A program made the position numbers and the translations under genes. The notes beneath the pieces are model-generated. The model ran no database searches. It was not told the origin of the DNA and worked only from the letters and a program-made list of their open reading frames with translations. 64,000 nt of DNA, taken from contig NC_081410.1 in assembly GCF_030272615.1 (NCBI RefSeq), positions 123,683,640-123,747,639 on the forward strand, read 5' to 3'. Shown piece by piece: positions 13,403-24,706 of this stretch (the stretch's first letter is position 1; every line of letters begins with the position of its first letter). The DNA comes from Cryptomeria japonica. Taxonomy: Eukaryota > Streptophyta > Pinopsida > Cupressales > Cupressaceae.

Positions 13403-14029
13403 TTGAGTGAGAGGTGTTTAAATCTTGGGTGGATTGGAAGTCTTAGTATCATATTGTCTGCACTTGCAACATTTGCCATTACCTTGAGTATTTTAAGAAA
13501 CATGGAAGCCAATTTCTCCTTGCATATTGATAAGAAATTATTCCCATTTCTTGGACGATTTACGAATAGGAGGCTAAAAGGTTTGTTCTTGTTTAAGGAT
13601 GAGCGGTTGTACAAGAGTGTGAAAATGCTATTGGGAAAGGAAATTGTCCATGTAGATCATCACTATAGGACAAACATGGACGCATATTCATTGATTGCCG
13701 CTTGGGGTTTCCAATTTGAGGATGAGTTGGACAAGGTAAAAAAATGCCTTGAGAGTTGTAATTGATGGGCACTACATGTTAAATCTGGATAGTGTGTGTG
13801 CTCATGTGGTCCTGAAGGTGGGCATTGTTCCTGAGGCAAGGGTGGGTGGTCTGGTGGTGTCACTACCACTCATTCGATGGGCTGATGATGATTTGAAGGC
13901 AAGATGCAGAGCTCTTGCTTGGCGTAGGTGGAAGGCCTTCAAATTATTTGCAAGGTTGATACAGTGTGATGAGGTTTTAACGGTCCTTCATGAAGTGGCA
14001 TGTGCAGAGGTGGGTCGAGAGTTGTGACC
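13403..14029 (+). pseudogene. Unassigned ORF pair (possible single gene with frameshift)
   Basis: ORF 13403-13765 (120 codons) has an N-terminal hydrophobic stretch (residues about 10-31), then a basic region and a conserved-looking end (SLIAAWGFQFEDELDKVKK). ORF 13749-14027 (92 codons, +1 frame) overlaps it by 17 bases and ends in a basic, Trp-containing helix (ALAWRRWKAFKLFARL). Past the stop the same style of reading continues to about 14108. The overlap and similar composition suggest one gene split by a frameshift. I do not recognise the family. Flanking fragments of the 14.5-15.2-kb tandem repeat (near 13180-13205) suggest the ORF segment lies within that repeat locus. Confidence 0.35.
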
Positions 14030-14458
14030 AAGACCCAAGACTACCCAAGCAATGAAGCGGCTCTCAGAATTCTATTATGACCCAAAGTACAAGCCGTTTC
14101 TGGGTTAATCTATTTGTATCTTTTTGTTCCATGTCTGTTTTCTCCCTAGACCCAAGTTTGTATGCATGGGGGGATGTCTACTACAAATTTTGGTACGCCG
14201 AATTGGAATTTTGGGGTTTTTGCATGTAGTGGGGTTTTATTTTTTGTTGGGAATGGTGGTTTTGGCCCTTGGGGGTGTTTTTTGCACTGGCAAAACTCTG
14301 GTGGTTTTACTATACCACCTATACTTGCATATTTACAATATTTTATTTCCAAGTAATGCGATACAAAAATTATCGATAAAAAGAATGAAATATCATGCAA
14401 GTTTTGACATTACATATTTAAATTGTATATTTAATTCATTATAAAGTTATATACTGTC

Positions 14459-15245
14459 GTCTATTGGATGAGCACAGATCAATGATGTGAGGTGTATTTT
14501 GGGTTGAATGTGGGAACGATAAACATTTTTTGCAAACTTCTAACAGAAGACTTCCATAAACAATAAACATTTAATTAAGTATAGTTAAATTCTAAATTTG
14601 CAATTGTATAATATATACTGAATAAAATATAATAAGCTCTATTTCGACATAAGTTGAAACGGATTAAAAAGTCTTCTAAACCATTCTCAAAAAGTGACTT
14701 GTGTTTGTTGACGTGGCCAAAAAATGGTAAAAGTCCTAGGACCCACGATAACTGACAATAGATAACATCGGTTGTTGGATGAGCACAGATCAATGACTTA
14801 GGGTAGATTTTGGCCGAATTTGGGAAGTAAACACATTTGTGAGAACTTCACCCGAAATTGAACGTTTTACATTTAATTAACTATAATTAAGTCTATAAAG
14901 GTCTATTTCAGGCAAAAGTTGAAAAGGATTAAAAAGACTTCAAAAAGAGTCTGGAAAAGTGACTCGAGTCTAGTGACATCCCCGAAAAATGGCAAAAGTC
15001 ATGGGACCCATGACAACTGACAACAAATACCATCATTTGTTGGATGAACACAAATCAATGGCTTGGGGTGGATTTCGGCCCTAATGTGAGAAGTAAACAC
15101 GTTTTTGAGAACTTGACCCAAAATTGAACGTTTTACATTTAATTATCTATAATTAAGCCCTATTTCAGGTGGAAGTTGAAAAGGATTAAAAAGACTTCAA
15201 AAAAAGTCCAAAAAAGTGACTCGTCACTCGAGTCTGGTGATGTGT
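14459..15245. repeat. Three-copy tandem repeat, units of about 265-311 bp
   Basis: The landmark TTGGATGAGCACAGATCAATG recurs, with mutations, at 14464, 14775 and 15040 (spacing 311 and 265 bp). Each unit continues with GTAAACA..TTTTG.GAACTT, a TTTAATTAA block, GTTGAAA.GGATTAAAAAG and AAAAGTGACT. A piece of the unit (GGGACTCACGAGAACTGACAATAG) also occurs at about 13177-13200. No coding content. Confidence 0.88.
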
Positions 15246-15655
15246 CCATTGTCCTCAGAATTTAAACTGAAGCAATGAATGTTTTGTCCTTCGAAGGCGA
15301 ATAGATATTAATAATAATTTATTAAATTATAACAGGATTCTAGAAATTTTGCCATGTAGGTATTACTTTTGTATTTTTCAGTGTTTTCAAAATAAGTGAC
15401 TCATATATTATAATCGTATTTCATTTCATGGACAAACTAGTAAATTGAGGGAGATTTAGAAACGTCTACTAGATTGAGGAATACAAGTTGCAATAGAGTC
15501 TGTCTGTGCCAATCTAGTGAAATAGAAATTTTAGGTAAAATCTAGAACACCTACATCCCACATTTTTTACTTTTTTTAATCTCATAGTTCAATTTGAGGG
15601 TTAGTATTTTCAGACTTGTATCTAGCACTTTTTTGAATTATTAACAATAACAACG
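15246..15655. other. Non-coding spacer
   Basis: AT-rich sequence between the tandem repeat and the long decayed ORF; no feature recognised. Confidence 0.4.
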
Positions 15656-18649
15656 ATGGGGAAACCAGGAAGCAGTAGTTCAATAGGAAGCCAAGTGAAA
15701 TAAAATAGACCTAACCAAACTGCTTAAAACACTAGGTTTCACTGATAAATACCATGATATTTATGACCCTGCTATCCATGGTGAAAAGAGTATCATAGAT
15801 ATTAGAAATGCATTGGCTAATGAGGCAACAGATCCAAGCAGGGCAAAATTTATTGTTTTCAACACAATGTTAAAACAAAGAACAAATAAAATTGCATCAT
15901 GGGATGCTGGATTAGGAAGCATGGTGTTACCTAAAGTATTCCCTTGCCCTAAATTTTTCATGGTATGCACCGAAAATTATGATGAAGATTAAAAAGCAAT
16001 TGTCAATAAAAATACAAAAGAGGAAATTCTATCCATAAACGTGGGAGAATTTGCTTGTTTGTTGAACCTAGGGTTTGAAGTACAAAACTCAAACATCCAT
16101 ATTGACCTAGGAAAGCTGGCAAAGAATTATGAGAGTCTCGATCCAAGTCATAGAGATTCGTTTATCAGAGCTCTAATAATGCATGGTACTTCATTGGATC
16201 GAAATCATTAGCCTCCTTATGATTGTAACATTTTTGTTCCATGGGTTCGGGATACTATTTCCTTGCTGACATTTTGCTTGGGATTGGGAAATGATAGGGA
16301 AGTGGGTGCTAGCCTTCTTGAAATGATTTTTACTATCCATTGTGTAAATCAACCAGTACGATATAATTTTGTTGAGCACGTTGTTCGATCCATGCAAAAA
16401 CAATTACTAATGATCAAAAAAGGTTCATGTAAAACATTTAGGTTCTCATTCTACTTGTGCTATCTTCTATCCAGGTATCGTGCAATATTCGAGACTAACA
16501 ATCTTCACATTGTGAACTATAAGATTAATGAGAAGACTCGGAACAGAACAAAGTGTCCAATATATGAATGGACACCAAAGATAAGGATGCATGATAACAG
16601 AAAGAACTACAACCATTTTGTAGACTTCTTTTTGGCACCAATGTATAATGAAATTACAAGCACTCCAATGCCTAGATTGCCTGTGTCTTGTAGAGATTGC
16701 ATTCATCTCAGAAGTCAAATACAATTGGTTGATTGTTTCTTCATGGAAGAATAAATTGTGTTAATGTTTTATGGATCAGTAGTAAAACCCTACAGACTTC
16801 CAATACATGTGACAGAGAGGGTATTTGCATTGGAATATGTATGGCAGTTGGAGAGCAAAGATAGGCACTTTCAGGGTCAACAAAAGAAGAGCATATTTCC
16901 TTCCTTGCCTTTCTCATGTGGAGGGTTCATATTTGAGATAAAAGAATTCAATGTGGCACATGATTTTTTGACAGTTTTTAGCTTTGGTGATGATGGTCTC
17001 TAGCAGTATGATCCAATCGGTGTAGTTCAAGCAAGGCTTAAGAAAAATGGGAACTCTTCAGCGTTATGTCAACATGAAAGTAAACCATTACTAGAAAAGC
17101 TTAGAAACATGGACTCCTGGGATGAAGTAAAAAAAGAGATGGAGAAAATTGTCATTGACAATAACATTTCAACAGAAGAATTGCCATCACAAATTATGGC
17201 ATTGCACACACCGAGGACAACAGAGGAGAGCATCCAAAATAGGAGGTCCTACAATTTCTACCAAAAATCTGCTAATCCATCCAACACATCTATTCCCAAA
17301 ATAATTTTGCAAGAATTTAAAGACATTTATTGGACTCAAACCAAAATAAATGATTTTTGGACTATGAGGAAGAATCTCGGTGAACCAAAGACCAGTGCAA
17401 AATTTGAGTCCATCGACGAGGATGTAGAGTTTAGCAAATTGTGGAATATGGAGCATCCCACAACAACATATGATAGGAGTGATGATGAAAATGAGTATGA
17501 GGTTGAGACCACTCCAACAAGTACTAAAGTCCCTAAAATATTAGGTGGAGTCAATGAGTCCATGAAAGAAAAATATAGCAAAGGGGCAAACATTGTGGAA
17601 AAAATGGGTTTTGAAGGTGGTGGTCTAGGTCCCAGAGGAGAAGGCATTTGGTATCCACTTGAGGCACAACTTCCATCAGATTCAAAATCAAAAGCTCCTT
17701 TTAAACCAGTCATTGGACTTGATTCGTCAGATTCATCACATAAATGTACTACTCATTACCCTTAGGGTCCACCTGCATTTGTTATAGGTTGAAATCCACA
17801 ACCACCACCACATCATGGTATTCCCATTGGTGGTGAATCAAGTACCATTGCCATTGGTGGGGAATCTAGGGATAGCATTCCTATTAGTGTTTAGTCAAGT
17901 GCCACTACGATTGGTGGGGTTGGCATGGGTACTACTACTGATACTAGTTGTCTTAGTGTTGGACAAGTGCAACAACAAAATATCTCTCGCAAGAGGCCAC
18001 TAGTGATAGATACTCATACTATTCAAAATCCTATATCAAGTGCCACTACCACTACAAAACTATCATTTGTAGCTTCAGAACAAACCCCTCAAAAGACTAT
18101 AAAAACTACACATGCAAGTGACATTGGGACAGGATCAAGAATGGTTGTCGGTACTCCTCGTAATGCATTAGTTAAAACCACAGGCATAGGTGGAACTGGA
18201 ACCTCTGCTATTTCACCTTTAAAAAATTTAATTGCTTTAGCAAGCCCAGATTTTCAATTTCATGATTACTATGAAAAAATTGAACACACAACACAAATAA
18301 AGAAAAAGAGAGAGCATTGCATAGGGTTACCCTGACTGAAGTTTTAGACGAACAACCTGCAAGGAACAGGGTATTTCCAACATATGACCCACACAAAGAT
18401 ATGATGGAGTTCATGGTTGTTATGCCCCCAAATAAAGATAAAAATCCATGACATAGTCAGATAGATCCCTCTGAATTTCAAGTTAGCACTCTCCAAATGG
18501 ATTTTTCCAAAGTACAAAATGTGGACAAAATTCGTGTGTCAATATGTCAAAGTGCTATGGATGAAAAGAAGCAATGTGAAATGAAAGAAGCCATTATCCA
18601 ACACATGATCTTGATAAATATAATTCAAAATCAAAGTACTCATATGTGA
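15656..18649 (+). pseudogene. Long decayed ORF with a G-patch motif (retroelement-like, unassigned)
   Basis: Starting at ATG 15656, with a frameshift near 15705, the frame beginning at 15723 stays open in sense to about 18310. It has isolated stops at 15990, 16209, 16752, 17001, 17763, 17790 and 17892. A frameshift near 18310 moves the reading to a frame ending at 18647-18649. The product would be about 990 residues. Around 17569-17660 it reads K-G-A-N-I-V-E-K-M-G-F-E-G-G-G-L-G-P-R-G-E-G, a clear G-patch (nucleic-acid-binding glycine motif). The preceding region is acidic (DEDVEF, DRSDDENEYEVE); the following region is Thr/Ser/Gly-rich with repeats of IGGES. No protease, RT or integrase motif adjoins it. 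Stops without many indels suggest moderate age. It could be an ORF of an uncharacterised plant retroelement or a decayed host gene. Confidence 0.6.
17569..17660 (+). other. G-patch motif
   Basis: Glycine pattern G-x2-I-x3-M-G-x3-G-G-G-L-G-x2-G-x-G fits the G-patch, a short module that binds RNA or activates DEAH helicases and also occurs near protease in some retroelements. Here no protease precedes it. Confidence 0.75.
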
Positions 18650-20222
18650 AATAGAAAATAAATTAGATATATTAAGTGTCATTGGTAATGTTTAAAATTA
18701 TATTTGAAAAATTGAGATAAAAAAATTTATGACTCCCACAAACCAAATTAACCAAAATAAATTAGGGTTTTTGTAAATTAAACCTCTAAATTTATGTAAC
18801 TTGATTAAAAAAAGATCTTATGAATGTAAAATTGAATTTTAGAATGTTTATAAATAAGATTTTAAATAATTAATTCAATTTAAACAACTCATAAGCTCAA
18901 TTTTAAAATTTTAAAATTAGGGTTTTTTGGTAATTTTAACCTCTATATTTTTTAAATTTATGAAAATTAGAATCTTAAATGCCTAAATAATTTAGATCTA
19001 AGAATATAAATTAAAATTAAGGTGTAAGAATATCGAGTTCACCAAAATGTAAAATGGTGAGATTAGGGTTTCCACAACTAAGTTTACGAAAACTACCAAA
19101 TTTCACTTGGGGCACATTACATTCAAAAGAAGGTTGCAATCCAATAGATCTAGTCAGAATATGAATTGGATTGGTTTTTAATAATATGAATTAATTAAGC
19201 CTCTTTTGTAAATTACATTGCTGAAATTAGGGTAAAAGTGTTGAAAATTGAAGTAGAAATATATAAACCATAAGCTACAATTGCGGGATTGAACCACGAA
19301 CCTGTATTTGATAAATCTATGCAGATTCAAACCTACTCCTTCAAAGACCTCCCAAAATGTTGGGACTTTGGTGCCAATCACCCTGGTCCTCCAAACTTTT
19401 CACACTCTGAAGGGGGTTGATTTATCATTGTAAATAATGCTTATTCTGAAGATCGCAACTCCGTACCTATTTCGTACACACAAAAAGAAGGGTAAATAGG
19501 TTGGGAATAGGGGTTTTCCTAAGTCAAACCCTAGTTTAGGAATTAATCTTGAATGGAATATTATAAATAATGAAATAAATAATGGAAAGATATAGCTTAG
19601 ATCTACAATTGTTGATGATGATGCTTTGTTTCTTGAATGTAATCACATATGTCGTATGAAATAGCTTGGACATGACAAAAACCTAATCACATATGCATGC
19701 TTGCAAATGAATGATGTAATGTTGCTCCATAATGGATGAATGAAGAATATGTAGCCTTGAAGACCTTTAGAAGTGCTTGATGATGAATGCCTCAATAATT
19801 GAATTATGGATTGCTTGAATATTAATTGGATAGACACCTTGTAATTCTCCTGTTATTATTGAAATGAGAGGGGTGGACCTCCTTTTATACTTTCCCATCG
19901 AAAAACATCTTAATTTTGCTACATAAGCCAACATGGAGATTGCATTCCCATCAGCTCATTATGACCATTAGGGGTTCCAAATGAAGGCCTCAATTAGGAG
20001 GACCAAGACGCCACACCCTGGTCCTATTGAGGACCATGGCACCATGCCCTAGTCCTACCCTATTTAAGGACTAGAACCAAGGGGCCATGTGATGCGCAAA
20101 TAGGAAATGGGGCTAGATTTGAATATTATGAGCAGAATTAGGTCCTGATTCAGCTTTGGGACATGAATGCTAAGATGAGGGCCCAAATGTGGACCAAATT
20201 GTAAGGGAGTACAATTTAGAAT
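18650..20222. other. Non-coding, LTR-like in part
   Basis: 18650-19100 is AT-rich with no ORF. 19480-20100 resembles LTR sequence of the type seen at 57.8-58.5 kb, with phrases such as CTCCTTTTATACTTT and runs of AATAAATAATG. No termini, primer site or target duplication could be fixed, so no element is claimed. Confidence 0.35.
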
Positions 20223-21869
20223 GATGTAGATACAATCCAAGATTATGTCACTAAATAAAATGAACTAAGAGAAAAGCTTAAGAATTGTGGCATTGAAAAG
20301 AAGGATGCTCAATTGGTTTACAATTTATTAGACAAGATTCCATCAAAATATGCAGCCTTTGATTCTAGATTTTATACCCATTGGTTCACTCAAGGTGCCT
20401 CATTCACTCCATCGCTCGATGATTTCATGAATATGTTGATACACAAGCAATCAAATTTGATCAAGATGGGGATTCTCAAGTCTTCAAAGTCATAGGATTT
20501 GGTAACTAATAAAGGGAATCAAATAAATCAAGGAAAAGGCAAGAACCAAAAGTAGTTTAAGCCAAAGCCACAACAAGATACAACACAATCATCCTCTCCA
20601 CAACAAGGCAATTCTACATCCTCACCTAAGGGGAAATCATATAAGGAGAAGCTTTTTTGTGCATATTACAAGAAGTTGGGATGTGATGAACACCATTGTT
20701 ACAAGAAGGATATTGATGAATTGAAACATCTTCTTGAGAAGAATAAAAACAATTTTCCTTCTATAATGTCTACTTCAGCTTCTTCCAAAGAAAAGTAATT
20801 TGATAAATGAAAGGAGCACACTTTCAAGACATGTAAAGGACAAGTTCATTGTGCTACTACAATTCATGATTTAAAGAGATGGCTTATAGATTTAGGAGCT
20901 TCTCATTATATGGCATATTTGAAGTCTATGTTCTCTTTATTTGAGCCTTGTAACATGCCACTAATTTTGATGGCAAATCATACATATATGAATGTGATTG
21001 AGAATGGATATATTTCTATTGGGGATAACTAATTCAATGATATGTTGTGTGTACCTCACTTGACAAACAATGTTATTTTCATCTATTAAATTCCTCATGG
21101 GGCAACAAGGAAAACTATGGAGTTCACACCTAATTCAGTTATCATTAGATACTTGGAGAGTAGAGCTATCATTGCTACTGGGGTGTTGGATAATGCATCT
21201 CAATTGTACTCCTTTTGAGATTTTGGTCCTATTGATGAGTTTGATTCTTCACATGATGATCACACTTCTTGTGTGGATTCTAATATCAAGGAGAATTTTG
21301 GGTACTTGAACTTGGGAGTTCTCACATGTGATCCAATTATTTGTCTTTGCATTTCATCTCCTCCCATTGATATCACATCTATTGTTGCACTTGATGATGT
21401 AGATGTTGTTACAGTTTTGGCTTCTTGTGATTCAATGCAGTAGGATATACCTTGTCTTCAAGATTTAGTTCCTTGGGATTACTACTTGATAGACATTTTA
21501 GGTTTGTTTGTGGAGTCCTCCATTGAAAATTTGGGAGACATCATTGATGATATTCATCTTCTCTTTGATGGAGATGATCCTTCTTTAGTTGTTTTGAGGG
21601 AACACTCTAACCCTCTTGTTCATTCTTTACATGATCATTCTTTTGAGGTTAACATGATTGTGGATACTTGTGTACAAAATTTGGAGGAGGTCTCCTTATC
21701 CTTAGAGGAGACACTTGAGTCTTTGGATCATGCTCTACATTCACCTTCATTAATTCTTGGATTGTCTTTTTCAACAGTGTGGCCTAGTACACTTGATTTG
21801 GAGGGGGAACCTTTTAGCATCAACATAGGGACATTTGAGCAATTTTTAGAGACTTCGTACATCTTTTGA
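20223..21869 (+). pseudogene. Copia gag-protease fused in frame to an acidic Leu/Asp-rich segment
   Basis: One frame covers the whole region, interrupted only by stops (20493, 21030, about 21087, about 21219, about 21441). Gag matches the young copia (for example LLDKIPSKYAAFDSRF). A nucleocapsid knuckle remains as A-Y-Y-K-K-L-G-C-D-E-H-H-C, with the first two Cys positions mutated. The protease active site reads WLIDLGASHYM (D-L-G in place of D-S-G). From about 21220 the reading changes to a sequence unlike any copia integrase: repeated DD/D..H and Leu-Glu-rich stretches (DDIHLLFDGDDPS, LEEVSLSLEETLESLDHAL), ending at 21869. The frame agreement between protease and this segment suggests it was a genuine fusion before decay. 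The function of the acidic part is unknown. Confidence 0.65.
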
Positions 21870-22301
21870 GTTTTTTTCCTACATCTTCCCTTGATGATTG
21901 GGTAGAATTCATGGATACACCTTTGGTTTTGTTTCTTACTAAGGGGAGGAACGTTGTTCGATGATTTTAGAGTAGCTTCTTAATTCAGTTTTGAGCTTCT
22001 ACCATTGGTGCATATTATCCATTAAGGGGGGGCTACTTGGCCCATCTTCTTCTCTCTTATGGAGGGACTTTTTCCCTGCGTGGGGTTTTGTCCTTCTCAT
22101 TCTTCTTTGAGACTTATTTTGTATTTTCATCTCTCTTTTGGGAGGGGGAGTTTTTTCCCACATGGTTTTCTCCCTTTCTCCATTTGTGAGAGATTGCATT
22201 GCTTTGATTGCATTTGCATATGTACATGGGTACCTAACATGGCCTCATATCCAGGACCCATTTTGCATTGTTAGCTTGAGTCTGCATTCCCCTCAGTTCC
22301 T

Positions 22302-22317
22302 CTTAAGGGGGGGGGTG
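22302..22317 (+). other. Polypurine tract of the remnant
   Basis: CTTAAGGGGGGGGGTG directly precedes the LTR start TGTTGGTG, as in the young copia at 50597-50605. Confidence 0.7.
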
Positions 22318-22512
22318 TTGGTGTAAATTATATCTCATAGTTACACTTAACTTAAGTTGACTTAGGGTAATGCATTTCATATTAATTTGGATATGAGACA
22401 CTTAGGGAAGTGTGCACACAGGGAAGTTGCTTGTCGGAAAAAATCCACCTTTTGTGCTCTTATCTTGTTACAGTCCATCATTTGGAATCTTCTTTAGAAA
22501 ATAAGGAGCTCC
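22318..22512 (+). repeat. Partial 3' LTR of the copia remnant
   Basis: TGTTGGTGTAAAT followed by an ACACTTA..TTAAGTT.ACTTAGG.TAATGCAT block and GAGACACTTAGGGAAGTGTG, all shared with the 448-bp LTRs at 44307 and 50606. Similarity fades after about 195 bp, so the LTR is truncated. Confidence 0.75.
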
Positions 22513-24084
22513 AACATTTTAGATATGCATATTTAAGTAGGTGCAAATGGGTTGGGGCTAGAAATTGCCCCACCAACTTAGAAATTTAATTTCCCACTTG
22601 TCAAACATCTAAAAGTTTAGATTCCTACCAAAAAAAAAAAAAGAGGGAAATTGAAGTTTATTTTATTTCTTTTTTACCTCTGTATGTCCACGAGACCACC
22701 AATTTCCTTAAATTATGAAGCTTAAACTTTTAAGATGATCTGCATACTAAATTCATGAGACCACTAGAGTTAAAATATTCCTAAAAAATTCAATAGCACC
22801 CCCACCCCCACCCCCACCTCACCCACACCCCCATGGGACCTCACCCTTAGGGCTTTGAAAAAACAGTGCATATTGAGGCTCTTAGTTCAACACAAAGGTC
22901 ATGCATGGAATAGAAAATGTAAAGATTAGGCTCACAAACTATATAAGAGAAATAATTGATTTAACAAATGTGACATGTATTAAGCATGCAATAGACAAGT
23001 TTTGTAAAGTCATGATGCAATTACCCTATCAGAGTTGTAAGAAAAAGGTAGAAACACGATAAGACATGCCGAGGCAATAAAAGTTGGAATTGTATAATGT
23101 AGATTTGTAGAAAAAGGCTTTAGAAACTTTCAAGGAAATAGATTCCCAGTTACTATAATATAGAATGAAGCATGAGGATTCATAGAAAAGGCACAAATCT
23201 AAGTTATAAACTCTTATTAGTTCTAAAAATTACAGTTTAAAATAGGCAATGACTAGTGTCAATGGAAAAGAAGTAAATCCATGGTGACATCGTCAAGGAT
23301 AGTGATATTTGTCTCATTCAAACTAAGATCTCTCCTTTTTATCTTACTTTGGTTCTCTTCTCTATCTCCCATCATGTCCTTGCATGGCCAACCTTAAACC
23401 ACACACACTAACCAACATATTAAGCCTAGAGAATGTCAATCAAGTCTGAGTGTTTAACACTTGTGATTCTAGAAGTCAAATCTTTGTGTGTGTGATTTAA
23501 GTCATTCGTCCTTACTTTTCCATTTTCTTCTTTTCTACACATATTCAAGGACCAACTCCCTCTATTTGAAACATATTCTTCCCCTCACTAAATACAATCA
23601 CCTTCACATCCAAGGACATCTACCCATTAAAGCAAATGAAATACACTCCATCCATGTATCGACAACTCCCAGTTATAGATTCTAAAAATAACATTCGCTG
23701 CTGAATAATACTATTAGCTCCCATAAAGGGGAGTAACCAGAGGTTTCCTTACTTATCATTTCCGCTTTCACTTCATGTGTTTTTATTCTCCGATTTTGCT
23801 TCCATTCTATGTGATAGCATATGTAAAGTAGAAGCTTTTATTAGCTTGAATTATCTTTTGTTAAATTAAAACCATTAATTTAAGCCATGTATTTTCCACA
23901 TTCAATGAGTTGCATGTAAGTCAAATAACTCAATTTCCTTAAAAAAAAAATTATTATTATTTATATAAAAGATTTTACCTTTTTCTTTTTTAAAAAAAGG
24001 AAAAAAGTAAATATATTAATCAAAAAACTAAAAATAATATATAATCAATTTAATTATTAAATACTAATTTTAAAATAATAAAGC
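22513..24084. other. Non-coding, no recognisable gene
   Basis: Apart from the C-rich run at 22798-22838, nothing beyond short motif-free ORFs and A/T-rich sequence is visible up to the truncated LTR. Confidence 0.45.
22798..22838. repeat. C-rich (CCCCCA)n run; G-quadruplex-prone on the minus strand
   Basis: Three to four CACCCCC units followed by CTCACCCACACCCCC. The complementary strand carries at least four G-runs of 3-5 separated by 1-3 bases. Confidence 0.85.
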
Positions 24085-24474
24085 TCGTGATACATATTTA
24101 CAAGTCACTAGTGACACACAATCTTATTATTAGAAACATCAACAACTAACTCTGTCATTTGAGAAATAAAGGACCTACAAATAATACTACGATATACACA
24201 AAACATAAACATTATATCCAGAGATGCAACACATAATTGTCACATATCGAAGGAATGCAAAGCATTCCTCCACTAAGACATTAAAAAATCTTTCCTACAT
24301 ATTGATGCTTACATTACACCAGCCTTCTGAAAACACGTAAACATCTTCACCAAACCATACAACAATACTAGAACACTCACTTCTGGATCATCTACAACAC
24401 ATAGTGACATCAATGACAACACAAAATAGGTTGACATCAATGACAACACAACACAATAACTCAAGTTTCCACCA
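24085..24474 (-). repeat. Truncated 3' LTR of the minus-strand copia
   Basis: Matches the outer end of the right LTR (35770-36221). Shared phrases include AACATCAACAAC, AAGGAATGCAAA.CATTC and the ACATCAATGACAACACAA repeats. The copy has a roughly 17-bp gap near 24105 and stops matching at about 24085, so more than 1 kb of the LTR is missing. Confidence 0.8.
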
Positions 24475-24489
24475 TTCTCCTCCTTTGTC
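24475..24489 (-). other. Polypurine tract of the minus-strand copia
   Basis: On the minus strand GACAAAGGAGGAGAA directly precedes the LTR start TGGTGGAAAC; this fits the plus-strand primer of copia elements. Confidence 0.7.
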
Positions 24490-24574
24490 ATTGATGGAAA
24501 CACTACCAACGATAAAGAGCACGTACATCTTATCTTTCTCCCTCTTTGACATCAAGGACAAAGGGTACTTTGCT

Positions 24575-24578
<4 letters not shown>

Positions 24579-24647
<69 letters not shown>
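24579..24647. repeat. (TC)n microsatellite
   Basis: About 34 uninterrupted TC units, lying between RNase H and the polypurine tract of the minus-strand copia. It creates artificial Ser-Leu and Arg-Glu ORFs on the two strands. Confidence 0.97.
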
Positions 24648-24650
<3 letters not shown>

Positions 24651-24706
24651 TAATAAGCTCTAATAACCTACAATACTCACTACTCCCCTTAAGAGCAATC
24701 ATTGCA

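Larger units (their letters stand above)
20223..22512 (+). mobile_element. Non-autonomous copia-type element remnant (gag-protease-acidic segment, 3' end and partial LTR)
   Basis: A 5'-truncated relative of the young copia at 44.3-51.1 kb. Gag and protease (20223-about 21200) align with that element. Instead of integrase-RT-RNase H there follows a different in-frame acidic segment to 21869. The 3' untranslated block (22020-22300) then matches 50330-50600 of the young element, with its TTATGGAGGGACTTTTTCC and GGGAGTTTTTTCCCAC phrases, ending in a G-run polypurine tract. The LTR starts at about 22318 (TGTTGGTGTAAAT) and is recognisable to about 22512. Confidence 0.75.

Noticed and set aside
15656..18649. 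Assignment of the G-patch ORF to a pararetrovirus or to Ty3 protease
   Set aside because: No movement protein, coat-protein zinc finger, protease, RT or RNase H motif was found in or next to it.
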